A stretch of DNA of 64,000 nt, from assembly GCF_036924525.1 (NCBI RefSeq), contig NZ_JAZHRU010000001.1, positions 6,043,001-6,107,000 of the forward strand, written 5' to 3'. The DNA is from Bradyrhizobium sp. AZCC 1719 (lineage in GTDB: Bacteria > Pseudomonadota > Alphaproteobacteria > Rhizobiales > Xanthobacteraceae). Below are positions 47,461 to 55,895 of this stretch, piece by piece (position 1 is the first letter of the stretch; every line of letters starts with the position of its first letter). The translations under genes and the position numbers were made by a program. The notes beneath the pieces are model-generated. The model ran no database searches, had not been told where the DNA came from, and worked only from the letters and a program-made list of their open reading frames with translations.

Positions 47461-47988
47461 TCACCCCACCACTTCCGTCACCGGCTGCATGTCGATGGCA
47501 AAGGTTTCCAGAAACTTCGACGTCATGACGTAGAAGCCGACCGAAAGCTGCAGTTCGACCAATGCGGCCGGCGTCAGCTTGGCGGCAATCGCGTTGAACG
47601 TTGCCTCCGTCGGTTTGTGACGCCTGACGATCTCGTCGGTGAAGGCGAGCGCGGCGCGCTGCACGTCGTTGAAGCAGGTCGCCGCCTCCCAGTTTTCCAG
47701 CGCCTCGTTCTGCTCGTCGGTCACGCCGACGTTCTTGCCAATTCGCTTATGGGCGACGATCTCGTAAGGCGCCTCGCACAGGATGCCGGTGCGGGTGATG
47801 GCGAGCTCGCGCACGATCGGGTCCAGTTCGCCCTTGTGCCTGATGGCTCCGCCCAGCCGGCAGTATTGTTCGAGGTAGCTCGGCGAGTGCGCCATCATCC
47901 GGAAGATGTTCGCATTGCGGTTTTTGCCGAGCAGTTCGCGGGTGCGATCGTTGTGCTTGGCAGGATCGCTGTATTCGATGCGGGCCAT
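47461..47988 (-). CDS. carboxymuconolactone decarboxylase family protein (AhpD-like fold)
   Basis: The 175-residue helical protein has the family core RELAITRTGILCEAPYEIVAH (near residues 60-80). In this family the segment usually carries a CxxC or ExxxC...H redox centre. Here only one Cys with the following Glu and His is seen, so a thiol-peroxidase role is doubtful and a decarboxylase-like or unknown role is possible. AGGTG precedes the ATG. It converges with the Hsp70-like gene. Confidence 0.8.
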   Translation of the reverse strand: MARIEYSDPAKHNDRTRELLGKNRNANIFRMMAHSPSYLEQYCRLGGAIRHKGELDPIVRELAITRTGILCEAPYEIVAHKRIGKNVGVTDEQNEALENWEAATCFNDVQRAALAFTDEIVRRHKPTEATFNAIAAKLTPAALVELQLSVGFYVMTSKFLETFAIDMQPVTEVVG

Positions 47989-48325
47989 TCGTCACCTTGG
48001 GCTTTGGATTTTCTGATTTGCTGACAGAGAGATCATGCACTGCAGCAGGGAGCCGATCAACCGTCGAAACGTTGCGGTCGCAGGTTGGGCCTACGCTCAA
48101 GCCGTCAAACACGCTCCAAAAAACTCCCTTTCTCGTGCACAAACCGGCTGCGAGCGAGCCAAATTGCCGCCTCAATGCTGGTCGATTCTCCGGACTGTCG
48201 ATATTCGCTGAGTGGGGACTCAAAAGAGCGAATACTCGTCGCGGGGTGTTCCGAGTAAAACCAAACTGAGCTCATCAGGCCTTCGCAGGCAAGGATGACT
48301 CATGCCCAAGTCTAGGGAGTTAGGC
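47989..48325. other. gene-free stretch
   Basis: This 337-base stretch between the carboxymuconolactone-decarboxylase-family start and the small membrane peptide shows short open frames on both strands. None has convincing composition or a ribosome site. No known repeat family of this window is present. Confidence 0.4.
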
Positions 48326-48427
48326 ATGAAGGAAGCCACCAGGAAGGCGGCCTCGGAAGCACTTGCGCAGATGCTGGCGGTAACAGCGATGCTCGTCATC
48401 GCCAGCGTTGTGTTCTACTGGCACTGA
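48326..48427 (+). CDS. predicted single-helix membrane peptide
   Basis: The frame encodes 33 residues: a basic, amphipathic start (MKEATRKAASEALAQ) followed by a hydrophobic helix (LAVTAMLVIASVVFYWH). AGGGAG lies 6 bases before the ATG, a good ribosome site for so short a gene. An in-frame ATG eight codons upstream is less well placed. It resembles small inner-membrane peptides in layout only; no family is recognised. Confidence 0.5.
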   Translation: MKEATRKAASEALAQMLAVTAMLVIASVVFYWH

Positions 48428-48512
48428 ATGTTGACGCGTCGAAGCACTCAGATTTTTCACCCGTTCCGCGTAATTCTGGGTTGCTTCGTTGCGTGAGCAT
48501 TTTAGCTGAACC

Positions 48513-48872
48513 TCACTTCGTTTTCTCGAAATACGGGACCAGCCTTCCTGCAAACAGCCGATAGCTTGCAGTAACGGAATCGCCGATCGCGAGATCATTG
48601 GCGCCATGGGCCATCATGCGAAAGCCCTCGGCCGCATCGACCAGCACGATATTGTAGGGAACGTGGGCGCGGGTTTCCGGCGTCGCGGCGCGGCAGACCA
48701 GCGACGTCGCATAGACCATCGCCCTCCCGCTGGCGCGCTTCTCGACCGGATCAGGTGCCCCACAGGCGGCGCAGAAACTGCGGTGAAAATACTGCGCCTT
48801 CCCGCAAGCGCCGCAGGATTGATAGACGATGGCCTCGGCGCCCTTGGTCCAGTCGGCGCGTTTTTCGCTCAT
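48513..48872 (-). CDS. Zn-ribbon OB-fold (DUF35) protein
   Basis: The 119-residue protein has an N-terminal rubredoxin-like zinc ribbon, Cys20/Cys23 and Cys34/Cys37 (SCGACG and FCAACG). An OB-fold follows with GRAMVYATSLV and PYNIVLVDAAEGFRMMAHG. DUF35 proteins bind acyl-CoA and form complexes with thiolase-like enzymes. Its ATG overlaps the stop of the thiolase-like gene (ATGA), so the two products are made together, strongly suggesting a complex. Confidence 0.9.
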   Translation of the reverse strand: MSEKRADWTKGAEAIVYQSCGACGKAQYFHRSFCAACGAPDPVEKRASGRAMVYATSLVCRAATPETRAHVPYNIVLVDAAEGFRMMAHGANDLAIGDSVTASYRLFAGRLVPYFEKTK

Positions 48873-50005
48873 CGCACCCGCTCCAGGAACATGCTGACGT
48901 GTGACGACAGCACGCCGCCATCGCCATGCAACAGCGCGATCGAGGCATCGCGGACCTGCCGGGGGCCGGCACGCCCGGTCATCTGCAGATGCGTCTCGAC
49001 GAGATGCGCCATGGCGCCACCGACGCCGCAATGGCCGTAGCTCAAGAGACCGCCATGGGTGTTGAGCGGCATGGCGCCGTTGCGGCCAAAATGCCCTGCC
49101 CGCACCCGCGCGGCTGCCTCGCCGCGCCCGGCAAGCCCGAGATCTTCCAGCAGCATCGCCAGCGTGATGGTGAAGCTGTCATAGACCGCGGCGTAACGTA
49201 CGTCCGAGATCGCGAGACCGGATGCGGCCTTGGCCTTGGCGACAGCTATTTCGGCACCGAGTTCGCTTAGAGCGGGAGCCGCCGTGACGTGCTGATGGGT
49301 ATGCGCCTGCGCGCAGCCGCGCACGCGAATGCCGGTCGCGCCGGTGCGCTCGCGGCTGACGACGAACGCCGCGCCGCCATCCGACACCGGGCAGCAATCC
49401 AGCAGCTTCAGCGGCATCGCAACCGGCTTTGAGGCCATCACGTCGGCGACGGTGATCGGTTCGTGGAACTGCGCACCGGGATGGGTCATCGCGTGCGCGC
49501 GCATCAGAACCGCGAACTCGGCGAGATCTTCCTCGGTGACGCCGTATTCGTGCATGTAGCGCGAGGCGACGAGGCCGTAATAGGCGGGAATGGTCGGCCC
49601 CAGCGGCACCTCGTAATCGGGATGGCCGACCTGCGCCAGCGCCTGGATCGAGGCATCACGGCTCTGGCCGGTGAGACGGTTTTCGCCGCCGACCACAAGC
49701 ATATGCCCTGCGACGCCGGCGTCGACCAGATGATGCGCCAGCATGGTCATCGCAAGCCCGGTGGCGCCGCCGACCTGCACGGCATGTGCGTAGGACGGCT
49801 GGATGCCAAAATGCTCGGCGAACACGGTTGCGAGCATGATGTGCGGCGACACTGTCGAATAGCCGCAAAGAATGCCGTCGATCTCGGATCGCTTCAGCCC
49901 GGCGTCGGCGACGGCAAGCTCGGCCGCCTTGCTCATGAGATCGAGCGAGGACGAGCCTTCGTGCTTGCCATAGGACGTCAGTCCGACGCCGGTGATGAAG
50001 CTCAT
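48869..50005 (-). CDS. thiolase-superfamily protein lacking the nucleophilic Cys; possible retro-aldolase
   Basis: The 378-residue protein has the thiolase fold (SDGGAAFVVSRE near 210; NTHGGLLSYGHCG near 320). At the nucleophile position, where thiolases have C-A-S/T-G, it reads Gly80-Ala-Thr-Gly. The His of GH is kept (His325). Tyr275 (YDSFT) and Tyr323 (LSYGH) are spaced 48 residues apart, close to the two catalytic tyrosines of Ltp2-type aldolases as I recall them. With the overlapping DUF35 partner, an acyl-CoA retro-aldolase is more likely than a thiolase. Transcription runs with the upstream acyl-CoA dehydrogenase and CaiB genes. Confidence 0.85.
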   Translation of the reverse strand: MSFITGVGLTSYGKHEGSSSLDLMSKAAELAVADAGLKRSEIDGILCGYSTVSPHIMLATVFAEHFGIQPSYAHAVQVGGATGLAMTMLAHHLVDAGVAGHMLVVGGENRLTGQSRDASIQALAQVGHPDYEVPLGPTIPAYYGLVASRYMHEYGVTEEDLAEFAVLMRAHAMTHPGAQFHEPITVADVMASKPVAMPLKLLDCCPVSDGGAAFVVSRERTGATGIRVRGCAQAHTHQHVTAAPALSELGAEIAVAKAKAASGLAISDVRYAAVYDSFTITLAMLLEDLGLAGRGEAAARVRAGHFGRNGAMPLNTHGGLLSYGHCGVGGAMAHLVETHLQMTGRAGPRQVRDASIALLHGDGGVLSSHVSMFLERVR

Positions 50006-50028
50006 GGTTCTCTAACCGCGTTGAACTT

Positions 50029-50110
50029 CGTCATTCCGGGATGGTCCGAAGGACCAGACCCGGAATCTCGAGATTCCGGGTTCGTCGCTTCGCGCCGCCC
50101 CGGAATGACG
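50029..50110. repeat. family B palindromic element, copy 4
   Basis: The element begins CGTCATTCCGGG and ends CCCGGAATGACG with the perfect 20-base centre. The last small hairpin differs (TCGTCGCTTCGCGCCGCC). It lies between the thiolase-like and acyl-CoA dehydrogenase genes. Confidence 0.85.
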
Positions 50111-50135
50111 TTGTGGGTAGACCGATTTCCCATCC

Positions 50136-51302
50136 TCAGTACGACTTCGGCAGCCCCAGCACCTTCTCGGCGATGAAGCTGAGGATAAGCTGCGGGCTGA
50201 TCGGCGCGATGCGCGGGATCAGGGATTCCCGCAAATAGCGCTCGACGTGATATTCCTTGGCGTAACCGAAACCGCCGTGCGTCATCACCGCCTGCTCGCA
50301 GGCGTGGAAGCCGGCTTCGGCGGCGAGATATTTCGCGGCGTTGGCGGCCGGACCGCACTGCATGCCCTGGTCGTATTGCCAGCCGGCCGAGAGCACCATC
50401 AGCCACGCGGCTTCCAGTTCCATCCAGTTCTTCGCTAAGGGGTGCTGGATGCCCTGGTTCATGCCGATCGGGCGATTGAACACGACACGGTTCTTCGCAT
50501 AGGCCGCGGCCCGCGATAGCGCGACCTGCCCCAGCCCCACCGCTTCCGCTGCGATCAGGATGCGCTCGGGGTTCATGCCGTGCAGGATATATTCGAAGCC
50601 GCGGCCCTCTTCACCCAGACGATCCTCGACCGGAATTTCAAAATTCTCGAAGAACAGTTCGTTTGAATCGACGGGCTTGCGGCCCATCTTCTCGATCTCG
50701 TGCACGGTGACGCGCTGCTTGTCGAAATCCGTATAGAACAGGCTCAAACCGTGGGTCGGGTTCTTCACCTCTTCCAGCGGCGTGGTGCGCGCCAGCAGCA
50801 GGATCTTGTTGGCGACCTGGGCGGTGGAAATCCAGACCTTCTGGCCATTGACGATATATCTGTCGCCCTTGCGCACCGCGCGGGTTTTCAACTGCGTGGT
50901 GTTGAGCCCGGTGTTGGGCTCGGTCACCGCAAAGCAGGACTTGTCGCGGCCGTCGATGATCGGCGGCAGCATGCGCGTGCATTGCTCCTTGGTGCCGAAC
51001 ACGACCACGGGATTGAGCCCGAACACGTTCATATGCACGGCGGACGCACCCGACATGCCGGCCCCGGATTCCGCAATCGTCCGCATCATGATCGCGGCGT
51101 CAGTAATGCCGAGCCCGGACCCGCCATATTCCTCGGGGATGCAGATGCCGAGCCAGCCGGCATCCGCCAGCGCACGGTGGAAGTCGGCGGGGTAGCCGCC
51201 CTCCTTGTCCTTCTTCAGCCAATAGGCATCGTCGAAGCGCGAGCAGATTTTGCCGACCGCGTCGCGGATCGATTCCTGGTTGGCGGATAGCGCGAAATCC
51301 AT
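50136..51302 (-). CDS. acyl-CoA dehydrogenase family protein without the usual EGTNE motif
   Basis: The 388-residue flavoprotein has CFAVTEPNTGLNTTQLKTRAV (FAD loop) and THGGFGYAKEYHVERYLRE near the C-terminus. Where typical members have the catalytic Glu in EGTxE, it reads IPRIAPISPQLILSF. The catalytic base must therefore lie elsewhere in the chain, or the reaction differs. It is followed by the thiolase-like gene and preceded, nine bases away, by a CaiB-type CoA-transferase, suggesting a short acyl-CoA breakdown route. The substrate is unknown. Confidence 0.88.
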   Translation of the reverse strand: MDFALSANQESIRDAVGKICSRFDDAYWLKKDKEGGYPADFHRALADAGWLGICIPEEYGGSGLGITDAAIMMRTIAESGAGMSGASAVHMNVFGLNPVVVFGTKEQCTRMLPPIIDGRDKSCFAVTEPNTGLNTTQLKTRAVRKGDRYIVNGQKVWISTAQVANKILLLARTTPLEEVKNPTHGLSLFYTDFDKQRVTVHEIEKMGRKPVDSNELFFENFEIPVEDRLGEEGRGFEYILHGMNPERILIAAEAVGLGQVALSRAAAYAKNRVVFNRPIGMNQGIQHPLAKNWMELEAAWLMVLSAGWQYDQGMQCGPAANAAKYLAAEAGFHACEQAVMTHGGFGYAKEYHVERYLRESLIPRIAPISPQLILSFIAEKVLGLPKSY

Positions 51303-51311
51303 GTGTCCGTC

Positions 51312-52514
51312 CTATGTGTTTGGCACGGCCTTGGTGACACCATCGCGCACCAAAGCGGCAATGTCGTCCGCCGAGAAACCCGCTTCGCTGAGGATTTCAG
51401 CGCCGTGCTCGCTGAGGCGCGGCGCCAGCCGCTTGGTTTCAATCGGCGTTTCGGAAAATCGCGCCGATGGCTTCATGTTGCGGATGCGGCCCTCGGTCGG
51501 ATGATCGACGACCGGGAAGAAATCGGTTGCGACGATGTGGGGATCGCCGAGCAGGCTCTCGAGATCATGCATCGGCATGACCGGCACGTCGGCCTTCTCC
51601 AGGATCGCCGACCATTCGGCGGTGGTTTTGGTCTCGAGGATGCGCGCCAACTCGGCATAGACAGCGTCGATATTGGCGGCGCGGCCGGCGAAGGTCGAAA
51701 ATTTCGGGTGGACGCGAAGATCGTCACGCCCGGTGGCGTCGAAGAAATTCTGCCACTGCTTGTCGTTATAGACGATAACGCAGATATAGCCGTCGGAGGT
51801 CTTGTAAGGCCGGCGGTCCGGCGACAGGTGCCGGGCGTAGCCGCCCTTGTCGAGCGGCGGCTCATAGGTGAGCCCGCCCATGTGGTCGCCCATCACGAAA
51901 CCGGCCATGGTTTCGAACATCGGAATATCGACGCGCTGGCCGCGCCCGGTGCGGTTACGATCGACGAGACTGGCGCAAATCGCGCCCACCGCGGTGAGCC
52001 CGACGATACGGTCGACCAGCGCATTGGGGACATAGCGCGGCACACCGTCTGCCGTTTGCGCCATCAGCGCCGGCAGTGCGGTCGCGCCCTGGATCAGGTC
52101 GTCATAGGCGGGTTTTGCTGCATAGGGCCCGTCCTGGCCGAAGCCGAATACGCCGGCGTAGATCAGGCGCGGATTGATTTTCGCGACCACGTCGTAGCCG
52201 AGGTTCAGCCGCGCCATTGCCTGCGGGCGCACATTGTAAACCAGCACGTCGGCAGATTTGATCAGCCGCAGCACGGCGTCACGCCCCGCCGGCTTCTTCA
52301 AATCGAGGCAGATCGAGCGCTTGCTGCGGTTGGTGTTGAGGAACACCGGCCCCATGCCGGGATGACGGGTCGGCCCGATCTGCCGCGTCACGTCGCCGTC
52401 GAGCGATTCAACCTTGATGACGTCGGCGCCGTAATCGCCGAGCATCTGGGTAGCATAGGGCCCCATCAGCACGGTCGTCATGTCGATGACCTTGATGCCC
52501 GCCAATGGTCCCAT
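51312..52514 (-). CDS. CaiB/BaiF family CoA-transferase
   Basis: The 400-residue protein belongs to class III CoA-transferases. It begins LAGIKVIDMTTVLMGP and has DVTRQIGPTRHPGMG, FLNTNRSKRSICLDL, and the catalytic-Asp region FGQDGPYAAKPAYDDLIQG (near residue 135). It moves CoA between carboxylic acids without ATP. It is first in the minus-strand run CoA-transferase, acyl-CoA dehydrogenase, thiolase-like protein, DUF35, consistent with activation of the pathway's acid. Length is normal. Confidence 0.92.
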   Translation of the reverse strand: MGPLAGIKVIDMTTVLMGPYATQMLGDYGADVIKVESLDGDVTRQIGPTRHPGMGPVFLNTNRSKRSICLDLKKPAGRDAVLRLIKSADVLVYNVRPQAMARLNLGYDVVAKINPRLIYAGVFGFGQDGPYAAKPAYDDLIQGATALPALMAQTADGVPRYVPNALVDRIVGLTAVGAICASLVDRNRTGRGQRVDIPMFETMAGFVMGDHMGGLTYEPPLDKGGYARHLSPDRRPYKTSDGYICVIVYNDKQWQNFFDATGRDDLRVHPKFSTFAGRAANIDAVYAELARILETKTTAEWSAILEKADVPVMPMHDLESLLGDPHIVATDFFPVVDHPTEGRIRNMKPSARFSETPIETKRLAPRLSEHGAEILSEAGFSADDIAALVRDGVTKAVPNT

Positions 52515-52666
52515 GGATCAGCCTGCTCCCGATACGCGGCCATCATCGGTCCGCATTGTTGTCTGGGAACCAAGTAACGGCAGGCGCTTACGAAGATCAA
52601 GGCGCGCTCAGCGTATGGGCGTATGCGCGATAGCGGTTATTTCTTCGATGGCTATTTCTTCGATAG

Positions 52667-52867
52667 TTACTTCTTGGCCCTGGCGTCGCGTTCCCGGGTC
52701 AGCCGTTCCAACTCTTCATTCTGCTGACTGAGCCGGTCGGCGATACGCGCTTCGTTCCGTTCGCCGGAGGCCGCGGCAGCCTGTTCGATCAACTGACGGA
52801 TGTTGTCTTCCAGAATCCTGATCCGGTTGTTCAGTTCTGCCTCTGACATCGAACTTTCGTTGCTCAT
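52667..52867 (-). CDS. small coiled-coil protein
   Basis: The 66-residue protein starts MSNESSMSEAELNN. It is predicted almost wholly helical with heptad spacing of Ile/Leu (IRILEDNIRQLIEQ...LSQQNEELERL), ending in a charged tail (RERDARAKK). A run of alanine-rich residues lies in the middle. It has no membrane segment. The longer open frame upstream overlaps a repeat and is rejected. No family is recognised. Confidence 0.6.
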   Translation of the reverse strand: MSNESSMSEAELNNRIRILEDNIRQLIEQAAAASGERNEARIADRLSQQNEELERLTRERDARAKK

Positions 52868-52887
52868 AATGCACGCTCCGGAAAACT

Positions 52888-53013
52888 GTAGGGTGGGTAA
52901 AGCCACCGGGTCGCGCGAATGCGCGCCCGATGGCAGGCTCCGCGTGCCCACCCAGTCTCACCTCTCGGCACTCATGGTGGGCACGGCGCAGGTGCGCCTT
53001 TGCCCACCCTACG
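52888..53013. repeat. family D palindromic element, copy 3 (expanded)
   Basis: The element starts GTAGGGTGGGTAAAG and ends CTTTGCCCACCCTACG like the other family D copies, but it is about 40 bases longer. An additional hairpin-like segment (CGCGTGCCCACCCAG) lies inside. It separates the small coiled-coil gene from the thiolase gene. Confidence 0.8.
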
Positions 53014-53050
53014 GATCGGATGCCTCCCTTTCGCGCGGCACGATGCAACG

Positions 53051-54220
53051 CTACTTCGCGGGCTCCAGCACGGAGACGTAGTTCGCCACCGCCGCGCCGC
53101 CCATATTGAAGATGCCGGCAAGTTTTGCGTTGTTGAGCTGCATGCCCTCGGGCGCCTGGCCGACGAGCTGCATCGCGCTCATCACGTGCATGGAGACACC
53201 GGTGGCGCCGATCGGGTGGCCCTTGGCCTTCAGGCCGCCGGACGGATTGACCGGCAGCTTGCCGTCCTTCTGGGTCCAGCCCTCTTTGATGGCGCGAGCG
53301 CCTTGCCCGCGTGGCGTCAGGCCCATCGCTTCATATTCGATCAGTTCGGCGACGGTGAAGCAGTCGTGGGTTTCGACAAAAGACAGGTCGGACAGTTGAA
53401 CGCCGGCCTGCGCCAGCGCGCGCTGCCAGGCCACCGTGCAGCCTTCGAACTGCAGGATGTCGCGCTTGGACATCGGCAGGAAATCCTGCGCATGCGCGGT
53501 GGCACGGAAATTCACCGCCTTGCCCATCGTCTTGGCAGTCTCCGAATCCGTCAGCACCAGCGCTGCCGCGCCGTCCGACACCAGCGAGCAATCCGTGCGC
53601 TTCAGGGGGCCGGCGACATAGGGATTCTTCTCGCTCTCGGCGCGGCAGAACTCGAAGCCATAATCCTTGCGCATCTGCGCATAAGGGTTGGCGACGCCGT
53701 TCTTGTGGTTCTTGGCCGCGATCATCGCCAGCGCGTCCGACTGGTCGCCGTATTTCTGGAAATAGCTTTGCGCGATCTTGCCGAACACGCCGGCAAAGCC
53801 GCCGACGGTATCGCCATCCTCGGGCAAATAGGACGCCTTCAGGAGGTAGCGTCCGATATCGGCCGACGGCGTCCGCGTCATTTGCTCGACGCCGACCACC
53901 AGCACGATCCTGGCCGCGCCCGAGGCGATCGCCCGGATACCCTGGTGCACCGCCGCCGAGCCGGTGGCACAGGCATTTTCGACCCGCGTAGCTGGCTTGA
54001 AGCGCAGTTTCGGGTCGGCCTGCAGCACCAGCGAGGCGGTAAAATCCTGCGGTGAGAAGCCCGCGTTGAAATGCCCGAGCACGATCTCGTCGACGTCTTC
54101 GGCCGCGATGCCGGCGTCGGCAAGCGCATCGGTCGCAACCTTGACTACGAGGCTCTCGACGGTTTCCGCGTCGAACTTGCCGAATGGCGTGTGCGCCCAT
54201 CCGACGATGCTGGCTGTCAT
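53051..54220 (-). CDS. thiolase (acetyl-CoA acyltransferase, SCP-x type)
   Basis: The 389-residue protein keeps the thiolase nucleophile, Cys84 in ENACATGSAA, and the basic motif NPSGGLKAKGHPIGATG. The ending FNMGGAAVANYVSVLE supplies the final glycine-rich loop, where a Cys is replaced by Met in this branch. It cleaves or forms a 3-ketoacyl-CoA. GGGAG precedes the ATG. It lies 56 bases downstream of the KDPG aldolase gene on the same strand but is functionally closer to the acyl-CoA block on its other side. Contrast it with the Cys-less homologue at about 49 kb. Confidence 0.92.
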   Translation of the reverse strand: MTASIVGWAHTPFGKFDAETVESLVVKVATDALADAGIAAEDVDEIVLGHFNAGFSPQDFTASLVLQADPKLRFKPATRVENACATGSAAVHQGIRAIASGAARIVLVVGVEQMTRTPSADIGRYLLKASYLPEDGDTVGGFAGVFGKIAQSYFQKYGDQSDALAMIAAKNHKNGVANPYAQMRKDYGFEFCRAESEKNPYVAGPLKRTDCSLVSDGAAALVLTDSETAKTMGKAVNFRATAHAQDFLPMSKRDILQFEGCTVAWQRALAQAGVQLSDLSFVETHDCFTVAELIEYEAMGLTPRGQGARAIKEGWTQKDGKLPVNPSGGLKAKGHPIGATGVSMHVMSAMQLVGQAPEGMQLNNAKLAGIFNMGGAAVANYVSVLEPAK

Positions 54221-54276
54221 GGTCGTTCTCCCTATTTCGGTTCTGAAGGCTTATGTAGCCTATCGGGGAACAGACT

Positions 54277-54927
54277 TCACGCCGGTTTCAGCGATTTCAT
54301 CGCCCGCGCGCACATGGCGGTTATGCCGGGCCAGTTCCCGGATCGGATGTCGGCGGGCGGGCAGAGCCAGGAACCGCCAACCGCCACGACATTTGGTTCG
54401 GCCAGCCAGGAGGCTGCATTGGCCTCCCCGATGCCGCCAGTCGGGCAAACCCTGACATTCGGAAACGGCCCCGCCAGCGCCCGAAGTGCCTTGATACCGC
54501 CGGACTGCTCAGCCGGGAAGAATTTAACGATGTCGAAGCCGGCCGCCAGCGCCTGCATCAGCTCGGAAGCGGTTGCAATCCCTGGGGCAAATGGCAGGTC
54601 GCTCGCGGCGGCGGCTTTCAAGAGCTCCGGCGTCGCGCCCGGGCTGATGCCGAATTTGGCCCCGAGCGCGCGCGCCCGCGCCAAGTCGTCGGCGTTCAGG
54701 ATCGTGCCAATGCCGACGATAGCGTCCGGCACCTCTGCGATCATGGCCTTGGCGGCATCCGCGGCGACCGGCGTCCGCAAGGTGACTTCCAGCACGCGCA
54801 CCCCGCCTGCCACCAGCGCACGAGCGAGCGGCACCGCGTCTTCCAGCCGCTCGATGGTGAGCACCGGGATCACCGTCGCGAACTTGAAGATCGTGGCGAG
54901 CTGTTCCTGCCTTGTGGCTGCGGTCAT
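54277..54927 (-). CDS. eda: 2-keto-3-deoxy-6-phosphogluconate aldolase
   Basis: The 216-residue class I aldolase splits KDPG into pyruvate and glyceraldehyde-3-phosphate. Motifs are VIPVLTIERLEDAVPLA at the start and EVTLRTP (catalytic Glu). The Schiff-base lysine is in DIVKFFPAE near residue 135, followed by CPTGGIGEANA. Its ATG overlaps the stop of the kinase gene (ATGA). Together with the kinase it forms the lower half of a sugar-acid route fed by the dehydratase at the window end. Confidence 0.95.
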   Translation of the reverse strand: MTAATRQEQLATIFKFATVIPVLTIERLEDAVPLARALVAGGVRVLEVTLRTPVAADAAKAMIAEVPDAIVGIGTILNADDLARARALGAKFGISPGATPELLKAAAASDLPFAPGIATASELMQALAAGFDIVKFFPAEQSGGIKALRALAGPFPNVRVCPTGGIGEANAASWLAEPNVVAVGGSWLCPPADIRSGNWPGITAMCARAMKSLKPA

Positions 54928-55862
54928 GGAGATGCCTTGCGAGAGGTAGCGGGAATGAGGTCGGGCGGCATCGCCGCACGCGGGATGATCGCCCCGGGGT
55001 GGCATACCACAACGCCGGCGAGGCGGTGTCCCGTGCGGGCGGCCTCAACCGGGTCCGCGCCGGCAAGGCGCGCGGCAACATAGGCGGCGGCAAAACTGTC
55101 GCCGGCCGCCGTGGTATCGACGACGGGCGCTCGCAACGGCTCGGCCTGCGTCCGATGCAGCACACCTTCAAAGCGCAGAACCGTTGCGGGTTTGAGCAAT
55201 TTCAGCACGACCTCCGCGCTGGGTATGCGTGATAGCAACTCATCGTCGCTCTCGTAGGGAAAGAGCGGCAACAAATCCTCAAGCGAGGCCAGAACGATGT
55301 CAGAAATCTCAAAGGCTTCGCGAAAGACCACGCGCGCGATATCCGGATCGGGCCAGCCGCGCGCACGAAAATTAGTGTCGAACGCAAAACGCGTCCCTCT
55401 CTCCCGCGCGCGCTTGATCGCCGCAAACAGCCGCGCCCGCCCCTTCGGGCTGTAGAGCGACAGTGTAATGGCCGAGAGATAGATGACATCGTAGCTGGCG
55501 AGCGCATTCAGTATCTCCGGTGTCTCCGGTAGATCCATCAGGCTGCGGGCGGCAGCACTGTCGCGCCAGTGAAAGAACCGACGTTCGCCTTTGTCGTCGG
55601 TTTCGATCATGTAGAGACCCGGCAGTTTGCCGGGCAGCCGCGCCACGCGCGCCGTCCCTATCCCCTCCGCGGCCCAGCCTGCTATCATCTCATCGCTCAG
55701 ACTATCGTCGCCAAGCGCGGTGATGTAGTCGGCGCCGGCGCCGAGGCGCGCGAGATACACGGCGGTATTGAGCGTATCGCCGCCATAGCCGCGCGAATAC
55801 AGGCCGCCTTCGGCCCGCTTCAGTTCGACCATGCATTCGCCGATGCAGGCTACCTTGCTCAT
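54924..55862 (-). CDS. kdgK: 2-keto-3-deoxygluconate kinase, PfkB family
   Basis: The 312-residue ribokinase-fold enzyme has the N-terminal GGDTLNTAVYLARLG motif and the C-terminal PfkB signature DTTAAGDSFAAAYVA, with the catalytic Asp in that motif. It phosphorylates 2-keto-3-deoxygluconate to KDPG, the substrate of the coupled aldolase. The four-base overlap with eda is strong functional evidence. A related keto-deoxy sugar acid cannot be excluded. Confidence 0.92.
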   Translation of the reverse strand: MSKVACIGECMVELKRAEGGLYSRGYGGDTLNTAVYLARLGAGADYITALGDDSLSDEMIAGWAAEGIGTARVARLPGKLPGLYMIETDDKGERRFFHWRDSAAARSLMDLPETPEILNALASYDVIYLSAITLSLYSPKGRARLFAAIKRARERGTRFAFDTNFRARGWPDPDIARVVFREAFEISDIVLASLEDLLPLFPYESDDELLSRIPSAEVVLKLLKPATVLRFEGVLHRTQAEPLRAPVVDTTAAGDSFAAAYVAARLAGADPVEAARTGHRLAGVVVCHPGAIIPRAAMPPDLIPATSRKASP

Positions 55863-55895
55863 GACCGCATCCGCGCGATTGGACGTGAGATCGCG

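Noticed and set aside
47997..48269. A 90-codon open frame in the 47.99-48.33 kb gap
   Set aside because: It has no ribosome site at its start, no hydrophobic or domain pattern, and a composition like random sequence.
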